A model generated the notes under the pieces. The model made no database searches, was not told where the DNA came from, and was given only the letters and a program-made list of their open reading frames with translations. DNA of 41,315 nt from Ramlibacter sp. (GTDB lineage Bacteria > Pseudomonadota > Gammaproteobacteria > Burkholderiales > Burkholderiaceae_C). Shown here one piece after another: positions 7,706 through 16,521 of this stretch. The stretch covers positions 1 to 41,315 of the forward strand of contig NZ_JAQGNQ010000067.1 in the NCBI RefSeq assembly GCF_028291745.1, given 5' to 3'. How positions within the stretch are numbered: position 1 is the stretch's first letter; every line of letters begins with the position of its first letter. A program made the position numbers and the translations under genes.

Positions 7706-8035
7706 ATGTCCATCCTCGCCAACGTCGTCGATCCGGCACCGCAGCATGAGCAGGAGCGCAGCCTGACGCCGTGGGTGTTGCTCGCACTGGTCGTGGGCGT
7801 GCAACTCGCGGCCTTCTGGCTGGTGTGCAGCCACCAGGTGCGCAAGGCGGAAGCGCGCCGCAACGAGGTGATGGTGCAGCAGATGGCGCTCTCGGATTGC
7901 CTGCAGTACGTGCCGGGTTCGACGATCGCAAGCTGCGCCTCGCAGATGGGCATAGCGGCCGACGTGGCCGGTGCGCCGCCGGCCGGCACCCCCGCGGTGC
8001 CTGGGGCGGTGCCAGTGAGTTTCAGCTACCACTGA
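7706..8035 (+). CDS. Small single-pass membrane protein, hypothetical (109 aa)
   Basis: The start is the ATG at 7706, preceded by AAGGAAG. One transmembrane helix is visible at about residues 22-42 (WVLLALVVGVQLAAFWLVC), followed by a basic HQVRKAEARR stretch and a tail ending in Ala/Pro/Gly-rich sequence and SFSYH. Two Cys occur in the presumed outer part (DCLQY and SCASQ). It is followed after 7 bases by another small gene, so the pair is probably cotranscribed. I do not recognise the family. Confidence 0.7.
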   Translation: MSILANVVDPAPQHEQERSLTPWVLLALVVGVQLAAFWLVCSHQVRKAEARRNEVMVQQMALSDCLQYVPGSTIASCASQMGIAADVAGAPPAGTPAVPGAVPVSFSYH

Positions 8036-8042
8036 GGCGTCC

Positions 8043-8324
8043 ATGAATCCCTTGCACGCGTACCCGGCGGCCGAACGCCCCGTGGGCGCGGGCGGGTCTC
8101 TCCTCGCGGTCGGCGACGATCCGGACAACGAGCACTACTGCCCGATCGAACAGCTGGCCAGCTTCGCGCTCTTGATGGCGGGCCATGGGCGCTGCGTCTC
8201 CACCGACATGATGCTGGGCGACCGCGACTACGCCATGGCGCAACTGGCCTGCGCCCGCGCCATCGACGACGACCCGGAACTCGCGCGCGTGGCCAGGCGC
8301 CTGTTCGCGTACTTCGAGCTCTAG
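8043..8324 (+). CDS. Hypothetical protein (93 aa)
   Basis: A soluble 93-residue protein with a helical C-terminal half (DYAMAQLACARAIDDDPELARVARRLFAYF). It begins 7 bases after the preceding small membrane protein. Its stop overlaps the recJ stop on the opposite strand by four bases (8321-8324). No known domain is recognised. Confidence 0.65.
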   Translation: MNPLHAYPAAERPVGAGGSLLAVGDDPDNEHYCPIEQLASFALLMAGHGRCVSTDMMLGDRDYAMAQLACARAIDDDPELARVARRLFAYFEL

Positions 8325-10030
8325 AACTCCGCCCCTTCGACCAGGAAGCGCACGCGCCGCGTGCCCTGCCACTCGTCCGCCTCCAGCCGGAAGGCCATCA
8401 TCACCCGCGCCGGCAGCGGCTCGGTGTGGCCGAACCAGATGGCGTCCACCGGCTGGCCCTGGTGACGCAGCTTCAAGGCGAGGTGCTTCTCGCCCACCAG
8501 CTTCTGCGACACGACCTCGACTTCCTCGCTGAACACCGGTGGCGCGAAGCCCTGGCCCCACACCTCCCGGTGCAGCGTGTCGACGAGATCGGCGCGGCGG
8601 TATTCGGGCGCCAACGGGCCGTCGGTATGCAGGCGGCGCAGCAGCGTGGCGGCATCGAGCCATTCCTGCGCGACCTGCGCCAGTGCCACCTCGAAAATCT
8701 CGAGGTGCTCCTCGGCGATGGTGCAGCCGGCCGCCATCGCGTGGCCGCCAAAGCGCAGCAGCACGCCCGGATGGCGCTTGGCCACGAGGTCGAGCGCATC
8801 GCGCAAGTGGAAGCCGGGGATGGAGCGGCCCGATCCCTTCAGCTCGTGCTCCTTGCCCGGCGCCTGGCTGGCGGCGAACACGAAGGTGGGCCGATGCAAC
8901 TTGTCCTTGAGACGGGAGGCGACGATGCCGACCACGCCTTCGTGGAAGTCCGGGTCGAACACGCACAGGGCCGGCGGCGGCTCCTCGCTCTCGTCGAACA
9001 GCGACTCCACCAGGGCCAGCGCCTGCTCGCGCATGTCGCCTTCGATTTCGCGCCGGTCGCGGTTGATTCCGTCGAGGGTGCGCGCCAGTTCGTCGGCCCG
9101 CGCGGCGTCGTCGGTCAACAGCAGCTCGATGCCCAGGGTCATGTCGGCCAGCCGGCCCGCCGCATTGATGCGCGGTCCCAGTGCGAAGCCGAAATCGAAG
9201 GTGGTCGCCACGTCGGCGCGCCGCCCGGAGATGGTGAAGAGCGCGGCGAGGCCGCAGGGCAGCGCGCCCGCGCGCACCCGCTTGAGGCCCTGTGCCACCA
9301 GCCGGCGGTTGTTGGCATCGAGCTTGACCACGTCGGCCACTGTGCCCAGTGCCACGATGGGCAGCAGTGCATCCAGCTTGGGCTGCGTGCGCTCGTCGAA
9401 GGCGCCGCGCGCGCGCAGTTCGGCGCGCAGCGCCAGCAGCACGTAGAACATCACGCCGACGCCGGCGATGGACTTGCTCTCGAAGCCGCAACCCGGCTGG
9501 TTGGGATTGACGATCAGCGCGTCCTGCGGCAGCAACTCGCCGGGCAGGTGGTGGTCGGTCACGATCACGTCGAGCCCGAGTTCGCGCGCGGCGGCCACCC
9601 CGTCGAGGCTCGCGACGCCGTTGTCCACCGTGATCAGTACGTCCGCGCCCTGGGCCTTCACCCGCTGGGCGATGGGGCGCGTGAGGCCGTAGCCGTCGAT
9701 CACGCGATCCGGTACCAGGTAGCCGACGTGGCGTGCGCCCAGCAGCCGCAGGCCGCGCAAGGCGACGGCGCAGGCGGTGGCGCCGTCGCAGTCGTAGTCG
9801 GCCACGATGCACAGCTTGCGGTCCGCGGCAATGGCGTCGGCCAGCAGGCGCGCCGCTTCGGTCGCGCCCTTGAGCGTGGCCGGCGGCAGCAGGCGCCCCA
9901 GGGCGTTGTCCAGTTCGTCCGTGCCCAGTACACCGCGGGCGGCGTACAGGCGCGCCAGCAGCGGGTGGATGCCGGCCTGCTCGAGGGCCCAGGCGGCCCG
10001 CGGCGGGACGTCGCGGGGAACGATCTTCAC
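8321..10030 (-). CDS. recJ: Single-stranded-DNA-specific exonuclease RecJ
   Basis: 5'-3' exonuclease on single-stranded DNA in recombination and mismatch repair. The GTG start at 10030 gives 569 residues, normal for the family. DHH phosphoesterase motifs are clear: DYDCDG (78-83), DNG (about 136-138), DHH (159-161), and the DHHA1 motif GGHAMAAG in the C-terminal half. The C-terminus (VDAIWFGHTEPLPARVMMAFRL region) fits the OB-like domain. The GTG overlaps the stop of the upstream rpfE-like gene (GTGA), so the two are translationally coupled. The frame stays open upstream, but only this start leaves the neighbour's overlap typical. Confidence 0.96.
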   Translation of the reverse strand: MKIVPRDVPPRAAWALEQAGIHPLLARLYAARGVLGTDELDNALGRLLPPATLKGATEAARLLADAIAADRKLCIVADYDCDGATACAVALRGLRLLGARHVGYLVPDRVIDGYGLTRPIAQRVKAQGADVLITVDNGVASLDGVAAARELGLDVIVTDHHLPGELLPQDALIVNPNQPGCGFESKSIAGVGVMFYVLLALRAELRARGAFDERTQPKLDALLPIVALGTVADVVKLDANNRRLVAQGLKRVRAGALPCGLAALFTISGRRADVATTFDFGFALGPRINAAGRLADMTLGIELLLTDDAARADELARTLDGINRDRREIEGDMREQALALVESLFDESEEPPPALCVFDPDFHEGVVGIVASRLKDKLHRPTFVFAASQAPGKEHELKGSGRSIPGFHLRDALDLVAKRHPGVLLRFGGHAMAAGCTIAEEHLEIFEVALAQVAQEWLDAATLLRRLHTDGPLAPEYRRADLVDTLHREVWGQGFAPPVFSEEVEVVSQKLVGEKHLALKLRHQGQPVDAIWFGHTEPLPARVMMAFRLEADEWQGTRRVRFLVEGAEF

Positions 10031-10980
10031 AGGCCCTCCAGCAGGCTGGCAGGCGTGGGCGCGCCCAGCCACGCTGTGATGCGCTGCCAGGCACCGGCGG
10101 CCCGCGATGACCAGGTGCGCGATCCGGCCTCGCCGCACAGCGTGAGGCGCACTGCCTGGCCCGCATCGATTGCAGCCAGCAGGCGCACGCAATCGCGCGT
10201 ATCCAGTTCCTGCCAGGCCGCGGCCCAGCCGCGCCAGTCGCCGGCCAGCGCCGCCTCGCGGAGGTAAGGCGTCACCTGCAGGCTTGCGGGCGCCGTGGGG
10301 CGCGGGCCGGGCGGCAAGGCGCCGCTGGCGCTGGCCCAGAAGGAGTTGACCGGCAGCAGGCCGCCGCGCTGGCGCGCGTCGTTCAGCGGCAGGGTATAGA
10401 GGAGCATCTGCATTTCCTGTTGCAGCCGGCGCAGCGGCCGGCCGGCCTCGCCGGCGGGCATCCAGCGGTCGATGGTCCGCCCGATCACGCGGTCGAGCGA
10501 GGCGGTGGGCAGCGTGCGGAAGAGGTCACCGCGCGCCAGCCAGCGCAGGGGCGCATCATAGGTGAGGGTGATGCCGTCCTCCGCGAACCAGGGCTGCAGC
10601 GCGGCCAGCAAGGCGCGCGAATCCGCGGCCTCGAGCTGCAGCTCTTTCGGTGGCGCCAGGTCGATGTGATCGCGGCCTACCAGCAGGTGCGCCGGCGTGA
10701 TCCAGGCCCACCCTGCCTCGCCGGGATCGCCGCCCGATTGCTGCACCTGCAGGGCGGCCAGCGGCACCAGGCCGTCGGCCGGCTGCAGGCCCCACGCCCG
10801 GGCCAGCGCCCGTTCATGCGGCGGCGACAGGCTGCCGGCCTCACCGGTATCGGTGTGCTCGACAGCCAGCCGCCTGAGCAGCCGCTGCAGCTGGGGCAAT
10901 TGGAGGCCGCGCACCGCCTCGGCGCAGGCCGGCTGCGCGCAGGCCGCCATGGGAACGAGCAAGTGGACACCGTCTGACAC
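10027..10980 (-). CDS. RpfE-like protein of unknown function
   Basis: A 317-residue soluble protein immediately upstream of recJ and overlapping it by four bases. Its position and look (Leu/Arg-rich, starts MSDGVHLLVPMAAC, central HLLVGRDHIDL and LTLPLNDARQ.-like PVNSFWASASG segment) match the protein family named after RpfE of Xanthomonas, also found beside recJ and often mislabelled phosphoglycerate mutase in databases. The conserved VNSFW motif resembles the substrate-side region of that family. Its biochemical role is not established. Divergent from the lolC/E gene with a 61-base gap. Confidence 0.7.
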   Translation of the reverse strand: MSDGVHLLVPMAACAQPACAEAVRGLQLPQLQRLLRRLAVEHTDTGEAGSLSPPHERALARAWGLQPADGLVPLAALQVQQSGGDPGEAGWAWITPAHLLVGRDHIDLAPPKELQLEAADSRALLAALQPWFAEDGITLTYDAPLRWLARGDLFRTLPTASLDRVIGRTIDRWMPAGEAGRPLRRLQQEMQMLLYTLPLNDARQRGGLLPVNSFWASASGALPPGPRPTAPASLQVTPYLREAALAGDWRGWAAAWQELDTRDCVRLLAAIDAGQAVRLTLCGEAGSRTWSSRAAGAWQRITAWLGAPTPASLLEGL

Positions 10981-11041
10981 AGCCGTATTGTCGGCGATGC
11001 CACAATGCCCGCCGATGGCAAACCTTCACTGAACCAGCACG

Positions 11042-12295
11042 ATGGCCCTTCCTTACGAGCTCGTGCTGGGTTGGCGCTACACCCGCGCCGGCCGCTCCAC
11101 GCGGCGCAACGGCTTCATCTCCTTCATTTCCGGCGTCTCGATGCTCGGGATCGCCCTGGGCGTCGCGGCGCTGATCATCGTGCTGTCGGTCATGAACGGC
11201 TTCCAGAAGGAAGTGCGCGACCGCATGCTGGCGGTGGTCTCGCACATCGAGGTGTACGGCCCCGGCGGCGGCGTGCTGCCGGACGTGAACCGCACCCTGC
11301 AGGAGGTGCGGCGCAACCCCGAGGTGGTGGGTGCCGCGCCCTTCGTGGCGACGCAGTCGCTGCTGGCACGCGGCGAGGACATGCGGGGGGCCATGGTGCG
11401 CGGCATCGACCCCAAGCTGGAATCGCAGGTGACGGACGTCGCCGCCACTTCGCAGGGCGCGCTGAACAAGCTGGTGCCGGGGCAGTTCGGGATCGTGCTG
11501 GGGGTGGAGCTCGCGCGCAACCTGGGTGTGCGCGAGGGCGATGCCGTCACGCTGATCGCGCCGGGCGGGCAGGTCACGCCGGCCGGCGTGGTGCCGCGCC
11601 TGAAGCAGATGACGGTGGTGGGCACCTTCGACTCGGGCCACTTCGAATACGACAGCGGCCTGGTGCTGCTGCACATCGACGACGCGGAGCGCATCTTCCG
11701 GCTCGAAGGGCCCAATGGCGTGCGGCTGAAACTGCGCGACCTGAATCGCGCCCCCGAGGTGGCGGCGCAGCTGGGCACGCAGCTCACGGGCGACTTCCTG
11801 ATCCGCGACTGGACGCGCCAGAACCGCACCTGGTTCTCCGCCGTGCAGCTGGAAAAGCGGATGATGTTCATCATCCTCACGCTGATCGTCGCCGTGGCCG
11901 CCTTCAACCTGGTGAGCACGCTGGTGATGACGGTCACCGACAAGCGCGCCGACATCGCCATCCTGCGCACGCTGGGCGCGAGCCCGGCCAGCATCATGGG
12001 CATCTTCGTCGTGCAGGGCGCGGCCATCGGCGTGATCGGCACGCTGGCGGGGCTGATGGGGGGCCTGCTCATTGCCGTCAACATCGATGTGATCGTGCCG
12101 GCCCTGGAACACGCGCTTCATGCGAATTTCCTGCCCAAGGACATCTACCTGATCAGCCGCATGCCGAGCGATCCGCAATCCTCCGACGTGATCCCCATCG
12201 CCTTGATCTCGCTGGTGCTGGCCTTCGTCGCCACGCTCTATCCGAGCTGGCGCGCCAGCCGCGTCAATCCCGCGGAGGCGCTGCGCTATGAGTGA
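11042..12295 (+). CDS. lolC: Lipoprotein-releasing system permease, LolC/LolE family
   Basis: Inner-membrane part of the ABC complex that extracts outer-membrane lipoproteins and hands them to LolA. The 417 residues have the family layout: cytoplasmic start ([13 protein letters not shown]), first helix at about 25-50, a large periplasmic domain to about 270, then three helices ([20 protein letters not shown] onward) and the C-terminal [11 protein letters not shown]. The FtsX-type segment [14 protein letters not shown] is present. It overlaps lolD by eight bases. Only one permease gene is in this locus, so the complex may be a homodimer (the LolF arrangement) unless a second copy lies elsewhere. 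Confidence 0.93.
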   Translation: MALPYELVLGWRYTRAGRSTRRNGFISFISGVSMLGIALGVAALIIVLSVMNGFQKEVRDRMLAVVSHIEVYGPGGGVLPDVNRTLQEVRRNPEVVGAAPFVATQSLLARGEDMRGAMVRGIDPKLESQVTDVAATSQGALNKLVPGQFGIVLGVELARNLGVREGDAVTLIAPGGQVTPAGVVPRLKQMTVVGTFDSGHFEYDSGLVLLHIDDAERIFRLEGPNGVRLKLRDLNRAPEVAAQLGTQLTGDFLIRDWTRQNRTWFSAVQLEKRMMFIILTLIVAVAAFNLVSTLVMTVTDKRADIAILRTLGASPASIMGIFVVQGAAIGVIGTLAGLMGGLLIAVNIDVIVPALEHALHANFLPKDIYLISRMPSDPQSSDVIPIALISLVLAFVATLYPSWRASRVNPAEALRYE

Positions 12296-13025
12296 CCCGT
12301 ACACCGGCATCGTGTTGTCCGGGCAAGGCCTGACCAAGCGCTTCAGCGAGGGCGGCCTCGACGTCGAGGTGCTGCGCGGCGTCGACATCGAAATACGCGC
12401 TGGCGAGACGCTGGCCATCGTCGGCGCGTCCGGCTCCGGCAAGAGCACGCTGCTGCACGTGCTGGGCGGACTCGACGCGCCGACCACGGGGGCGGTGCAG
12501 TTGATGGGGCAGGACCTCGCCAGGCTCGATGCCACGGCGCAGGGGCGGCTGCGCAATCAGCATCTGGGCTTCGTCTACCAGTTCCATCACCTGCTGCCGG
12601 AATTCAGCGCTCTGGACAACGTCGGCATGCCCTTGCGCATACGGCGGGAGCCGGCGGAGAAGATGAACCAGGCGGCCGCGGAGATGCTCACCGCGGTGGG
12701 TCTCAAGGACCGCATGTCGCATCGGCCTTCGGAGCTCTCGGGCGGCGAGCGCCAGCGCGTGGCGATCGCGCGGGCGCTGGTGGCGCACCCGGCCTGCGTG
12801 CTCGCCGACGAGCCCACGGGCAACCTCGATCGCGCCACGGCCGATGGCGTGTTCGCGCTGATGCTGCAGCTTGCGCGCGAGCGCGGCACGGCCTTCGTGA
12901 TGGTGACGCACGACGAGCAGTTGGCGGCGCGCTGCGGGCGGATGCTGCGGCTCACGCTGGGACACCTGGAGGGCTCGGCGCAACGGGTGCCGGCGACCGG
13001 GGAACTGGTGCCGCTGCCGAGTTAG
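12288..13025 (+). CDS. lolD: Lipoprotein-releasing system ATPase LolD
   Basis: ABC ATPase that powers the Lol exporter. In 245 residues the Walker [10 protein letters not shown] (46-54), signature LSGGERQR, Walker [13 protein letters not shown] and switch His (VTHD) are all intact. The segment [12 protein letters not shown] follows the Q-loop region as in LolD rather than other MacB-type ATPases. Overlaps the permease gene by eight bases. Confidence 0.95.
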   Translation: MSDPYTGIVLSGQGLTKRFSEGGLDVEVLRGVDIEIRAGETLAIVGASGSGKSTLLHVLGGLDAPTTGAVQLMGQDLARLDATAQGRLRNQHLGFVYQFHHLLPEFSALDNVGMPLRIRREPAEKMNQAAAEMLTAVGLKDRMSHRPSELSGGERQRVAIARALVAHPACVLADEPTGNLDRATADGVFALMLQLARERGTAFVMVTHDEQLAARCGRMLRLTLGHLEGSAQRVPATGELVPLPS

Positions 13026-13074
13026 CGGCCCTGGCGGGTTGCCGGCGCAACCTGCCGCAACCTATCATCCGATC

Positions 13075-13401
13075 ATGGAAGCTCGCCTGCAGGCTCTCGA
13101 AGCCATCCTGCCGACACTCGCGACGAAGGCGGACCTCGCGCTAGTGCGCGGCGAGCTGAAGGGCGAAATTGCCGATCTGCGCGGTGAGCTGAGGAGCGGC
13201 CTCGCGGAAGTTCGCGCGGACATTGCGGAGAGCCGCGCCGACGGCCAGAGATGGATCATCGCCACGGTCATCGGCTTGTTCATCGGTTTCGGTGGGCTGT
13301 TCATGGCGATGAGCAACGCGCTCAAGCCAGTGACTGGGGCCGCGGCGCAGCAGCCGATCATCATCAACGTGCCGTCACTGGCGCCGGCGCCGGCACGTTG
13401 A
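13075..13401 (+). CDS. Small coiled-coil membrane protein (108 aa)
   Basis: The ATG at 13075 is preferred; a TTG at 13039 would add 12 residues. The N-terminal part is a heptad-rich helix built from related units (VRGELKGEIADLRGEL, RSGLAEVRADIAES), followed by one transmembrane helix (WIIATVIGLFIGFGGLFMAM) and a short tail with PIIINVPSLAPAPAR. The architecture resembles small DUF1640/CCDC90-like proteins of Proteobacteria, but identity is not certain. It converges on the VWA gene with a 9-base gap and no visible terminator. Confidence 0.75.
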   Translation: MEARLQALEAILPTLATKADLALVRGELKGEIADLRGELRSGLAEVRADIAESRADGQRWIIATVIGLFIGFGGLFMAMSNALKPVTGAAAQQPIIINVPSLAPAPAR

Positions 13402-13410
13402 GAGACCCGC

Positions 13411-14451
13411 TCACAGGATCCGGTTGAACCACACCAGCGACAGGCCCGCCGAGAGGAGCACCAGCGCCGCCGCGGCCATCGCGAACAGGGCGGAGATCTC
13501 GGTTTCCTTCTTCTCGACGGTAAGCTTGGAGCTGAGGGTCTCGTAGACCTTCTTCAGGTCCTGCGCGGTGCCGGCGTAGAAGTATTCGGCCGAGGTCTTC
13601 TGCGCGATCGCCTTCAGGGTTTCTTCGTCCAGCCGCACGCGCATCGACCAGCCTTCGAAGCCGATGGTCTCCCCATCCACCGTGCCTATGCCCACCGTGT
13701 AGACGCGCACGCCGCGGTCCGCCGCCATCTTGGCCGCGTCGAGCGGGTCGACGCCCGTGGTGCGCTGCCCGTCGGTCAGCATGATGATGGCGGCCGAGGG
13801 AAAGGAGCCCGGTGCCACCGGCGTGAACTCCTGCTTGGGCTTGCGGTCCGCGTCCAGGGAGAGGCCGCGGGGGCGCTCGCGTCCCTGCTGCATGGTTTCG
13901 AGATCGATGCCGGCATCGGGGAACAGGGTGGCCAGCGAGATCACGATCGCATTGCCCGTCGCCGTGGCGCGCTGCAGCTGGAAGCGGTCGATGGCCGTGA
14001 CCAGGTCCTCGTGATTCGTGGTGGGCAGTTGCGCCACCTGCGCCGAGCCGGCAAAGGCGACGATGCCCACCCTCACGTGCCGCGGCAGTTCCGCGATGAA
14101 GGACTTGGCGGCGTTCTGCGCCGCGACCAGGCGGTTCGGCAGGACGTCGGCCGCCCGCATGCTGCCGGAGACGTCCATCGCGAGGATGATGGTCTGCTGG
14201 TTCGACGGCAGCGTCACCACGGCCACCGGCCGCGAAGCCGCGAGGATCAGCGTGGCCAGCGCCAGCAGGAACAGCACCGGGGGAATGTGCCGCCGCACCT
14301 GCTGGCCGGCACCCATCGCCTCCCTGACAATCGAGAGCGAGGCATAGCGCACCGCCATCTTCTTCTTGCGGCGCAACAGCAGCACGTACAGCCCCACCAG
14401 CAGCGGCAGGGCGAGCAGCAGCCAGAGGAATTGCGGCCAGAGGAATTGCAT
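13411..14451 (-). CDS. VWA-domain membrane protein, BatA-like
   Basis: The 346-residue protein has two N-terminal helices (residues 4-26 and 57-72), a von Willebrand A domain and a C-terminal helix (ISALFAMAAAALVLLSAGLSLVWF). The metal-ion site is intact: DVSGS (93-97), a Thr in the ATATGNA segment and TDG near 226. These features match BatA of the MoxR-DUF58-Bat operons, where VWA proteins act with a MoxR ATPase in envelope stress or complex assembly. Last gene of a leftward operon; BatB, BatC and BatD partners are absent here. GGAGAG precedes the start. Confidence 0.88.
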   Translation of the reverse strand: MQFLWPQFLWLLLALPLLVGLYVLLLRRKKKMAVRYASLSIVREAMGAGQQVRRHIPPVLFLLALATLILAASRPVAVVTLPSNQQTIILAMDVSGSMRAADVLPNRLVAAQNAAKSFIAELPRHVRVGIVAFAGSAQVAQLPTTNHEDLVTAIDRFQLQRATATGNAIVISLATLFPDAGIDLETMQQGRERPRGLSLDADRKPKQEFTPVAPGSFPSAAIIMLTDGQRTTGVDPLDAAKMAADRGVRVYTVGIGTVDGETIGFEGWSMRVRLDEETLKAIAQKTSAEYFYAGTAQDLKKVYETLSSKLTVEKKETEISALFAMAAAALVLLSAGLSLVWFNRIL

Positions 14452-14464
14452 GAGGCTCTCCGGG

Positions 14465-15499
14465 TCAGGCGGCGTGCCGCAGGTGCGCGGGCAGGCCGCC
14501 GGAAGTCAGTTGGCTGCGGCGCTTGCGCATGTCGACGAAGCGCACGATCGCGTCCACGAGGTCGGCGTCGGTGGACAGCTCCAGGGCATCGACCGCGCAC
14601 TTGACCAGGGCGGCGCGCAGTTCCGCCTCCCGCTGCGCGGCGATGCGGGCGAAGCGCTTGCGAAAGCCCGCGTCATGCGTGTCGACCACCAGTTGCTCGC
14701 CGGTCTCGGCATCGCGCATCGTCAGCAGGCCGAGGTCGGGCAGCTCCAGCTCCAGCGGGTCCAGCACGCGCACGGCCACGACCTCGTGGCGCTGCGCCAG
14801 CTGCGCCAGCGGCTTTTCCCAGCCCGGCTCGCTGATGAAGTCGGAGACCACGAAGACGGTGGAGCGGCGCTTGATCAGGCTGGCCGCCGAGGCCAACAGG
14901 TCCTGCAGGCGGGTCGTCCCGCTTTCGGCGCTGTCGGCGTGATCGAGCATGCTGTGCAGCAGATGCAGCACGTGGCGGCGGCCGCTGCGGGTAGGAATCA
15001 CGGTGTCAACGCCGGCCCCGTAAAGCATCGCACCGACGCGGTTGCCGTGGCTGGTGAGCAGGCGCGCCAGCACGGCGACGAATTCGGCCGAGACGTGGCG
15101 CTTGCGCAGTTCGCCCGAACCGAAGTCGACCGAGGGGCTCAGGTCCAGCAGGAACCAGGCCGACATCTCGCGGTCTTCGGTGAACACACGCACGTAGGGC
15201 GACTGCATGCGCGCGGTGACGTTCCAGTCGATGTGGCGCACGTCGTCGTGCAACTGGTATTCGCGCAGGTCGGCCAGGTCGAGCCCGGCCCCGCGCAGCA
15301 GCGTGCGGTAGTCGCCCTGCAAGAGTCCGTCCAGCCGGCGGATCACTTTCCATTCGAGGCGCCGCAGCACCTGCTCCGCGTGATGCGCGGGAATCCCCGA
15401 TGCAGTTCCCGATGCGGCGCCGCGAGGCGCCCCACCGCCGGAGTCCGCGGCATCGGCAGATGCCGCGTTTTGTCCGCGTTTAAGCCACCAGCTTTTCAT
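14465..15499 (-). CDS. DUF58 domain protein
   Basis: The ATG at 15499 (MKSWWLKRG) overlaps the moxR end by 20 bases and gives 344 residues. After a Ser/Gly/Ala-rich linker comes the DUF58 signature (LREYQLHDDVRHIDWNVTAR) and a degenerate VWA-like fold (WFLLDLSPSVDFG, STVFVVSDFISEP). No transmembrane segment is present, so it is probably a cytoplasmic adaptor between MoxR and the membrane VWA protein. A start further upstream exists in frame but would lie deep inside moxR. Confidence 0.88.
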   Translation of the reverse strand: MKSWWLKRGQNAASADAADSGGGAPRGAASGTASGIPAHHAEQVLRRLEWKVIRRLDGLLQGDYRTLLRGAGLDLADLREYQLHDDVRHIDWNVTARMQSPYVRVFTEDREMSAWFLLDLSPSVDFGSGELRKRHVSAEFVAVLARLLTSHGNRVGAMLYGAGVDTVIPTRSGRRHVLHLLHSMLDHADSAESGTTRLQDLLASAASLIKRRSTVFVVSDFISEPGWEKPLAQLAQRHEVVAVRVLDPLELELPDLGLLTMRDAETGEQLVVDTHDAGFRKRFARIAAQREAELRAALVKCAVDALELSTDADLVDAIVRFVDMRKRRSQLTSGGLPAHLRHAA

Positions 15500-16487
15500 G
15501 TTCGAGCGGCTTTGCGGGCGCGGGGATCTTGGCCATGATCTTCTGCACCACGGCATCCGAGCTCATGCCTTCGGACAGCGCCTCGTACGAGAGCACCACC
15601 CGGTGGCGCAGCACGTCGGGCACCAGGTCGGCCATGTCCTCGGGCAGCGCGTAGCCGCGGCCGCGCAGCATGGCCAGGGCGCGCGCGCCTTCGACCAGGT
15701 TGATCGTCGCGCGCGGACTCGCGCCGTAGGTGATGAAGCGGCCCAGTTCCTTCAGGCCGTGGCGCTCCGGCGTGCGCGTGGCCGAGACCAGCTTGACCGC
15801 GTACTGCACCAGCGAAGGATCGACATAGATCTCGCGGCACTCGCGCTGCAGCGCGGCCAGTTGCTCGGTGGTGGCCACGGAGCTGACATCCACTGCCGGG
15901 CCGGTGACGCGCTGGACGATGACGAATTCCTCTTCGTCGGTGGGATAGTCGACCAGCACCTTCATCATGAAACGGTCGACCTGCGCCTCGGGTAGCGGAT
16001 AGGTGCCCTCGGTCTCGATCGGGTTCTGCGTAGCCATCACGAGGAAGGGACTGGGCACCTTGTGCGTCTCGCCGGCGATGGTGACCTGGCGCTCCTGCAT
16101 CACCTCGAGCAGCGCGCTCTGCACCTTGGCCGGGGCGCGGTTGATTTCGTCGGCCAGCAGCAGGTTGGCGAATACCGGGCCGAGCGAGGTGCCGAACTCG
16201 CCGGTGCGCTGGTTGTACACGCGCGTGCCGACCAGGTCGGCGGGCACCAGGTCGGGCGTGAACTGGATGCGCTTGAACAGCCCGCGCATGGTGTTGGCCA
16301 GCGTCTTCACCGTCAGCGTCTTGGCCAGGCCGGGCACGCCCTCGACCAGCAGGTGGCCCTGCGCCAGCATGGCGACCATCACGCGTTCGAGGAAGCGGTC
16401 CTGCCCCACGACGACGCGCTTGACCTCATAAAGAATCTGTTCCATCAGTTGCGCCGTGGCGCTGTCGGTGCGGCTGGTGTTGTCCAT
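15480..16487 (-). CDS. MoxR-family AAA ATPase
   Basis: Chaperone-like AAA+ ATPase of 335 residues. Walker A GVPGLAKT (50-57), Walker B LLLADEINRAP (about 113-123), the MATQNPIETEGTYPLPEAQVDRF sensor region and the arginine-rich sensor 2 GASPRA segment are present. The ATG at 16487 is chosen because residues upstream of it in the open frame are Pro/Arg-rich and unlike the family. It sits between the membrane protease and the DUF58 gene in a leftward operon. Confidence 0.93.
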   Translation of the reverse strand: MDNTSRTDSATAQLMEQILYEVKRVVVGQDRFLERVMVAMLAQGHLLVEGVPGLAKTLTVKTLANTMRGLFKRIQFTPDLVPADLVGTRVYNQRTGEFGTSLGPVFANLLLADEINRAPAKVQSALLEVMQERQVTIAGETHKVPSPFLVMATQNPIETEGTYPLPEAQVDRFMMKVLVDYPTDEEEFVIVQRVTGPAVDVSSVATTEQLAALQRECREIYVDPSLVQYAVKLVSATRTPERHGLKELGRFITYGASPRATINLVEGARALAMLRGRGYALPEDMADLVPDVLRHRVVLSYEALSEGMSSDAVVQKIMAKIPAPAKPLEHEKLVA

Positions 16488-16521
16488 GGGAGCGAGTGGA
16501 TCCTCTGGCGTGGGTGGAAGT

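Noticed and set aside
8426..10267. 613-codon plus-strand frame
   Set aside because: Antisense to recJ, whose motifs are unambiguous on the minus strand.
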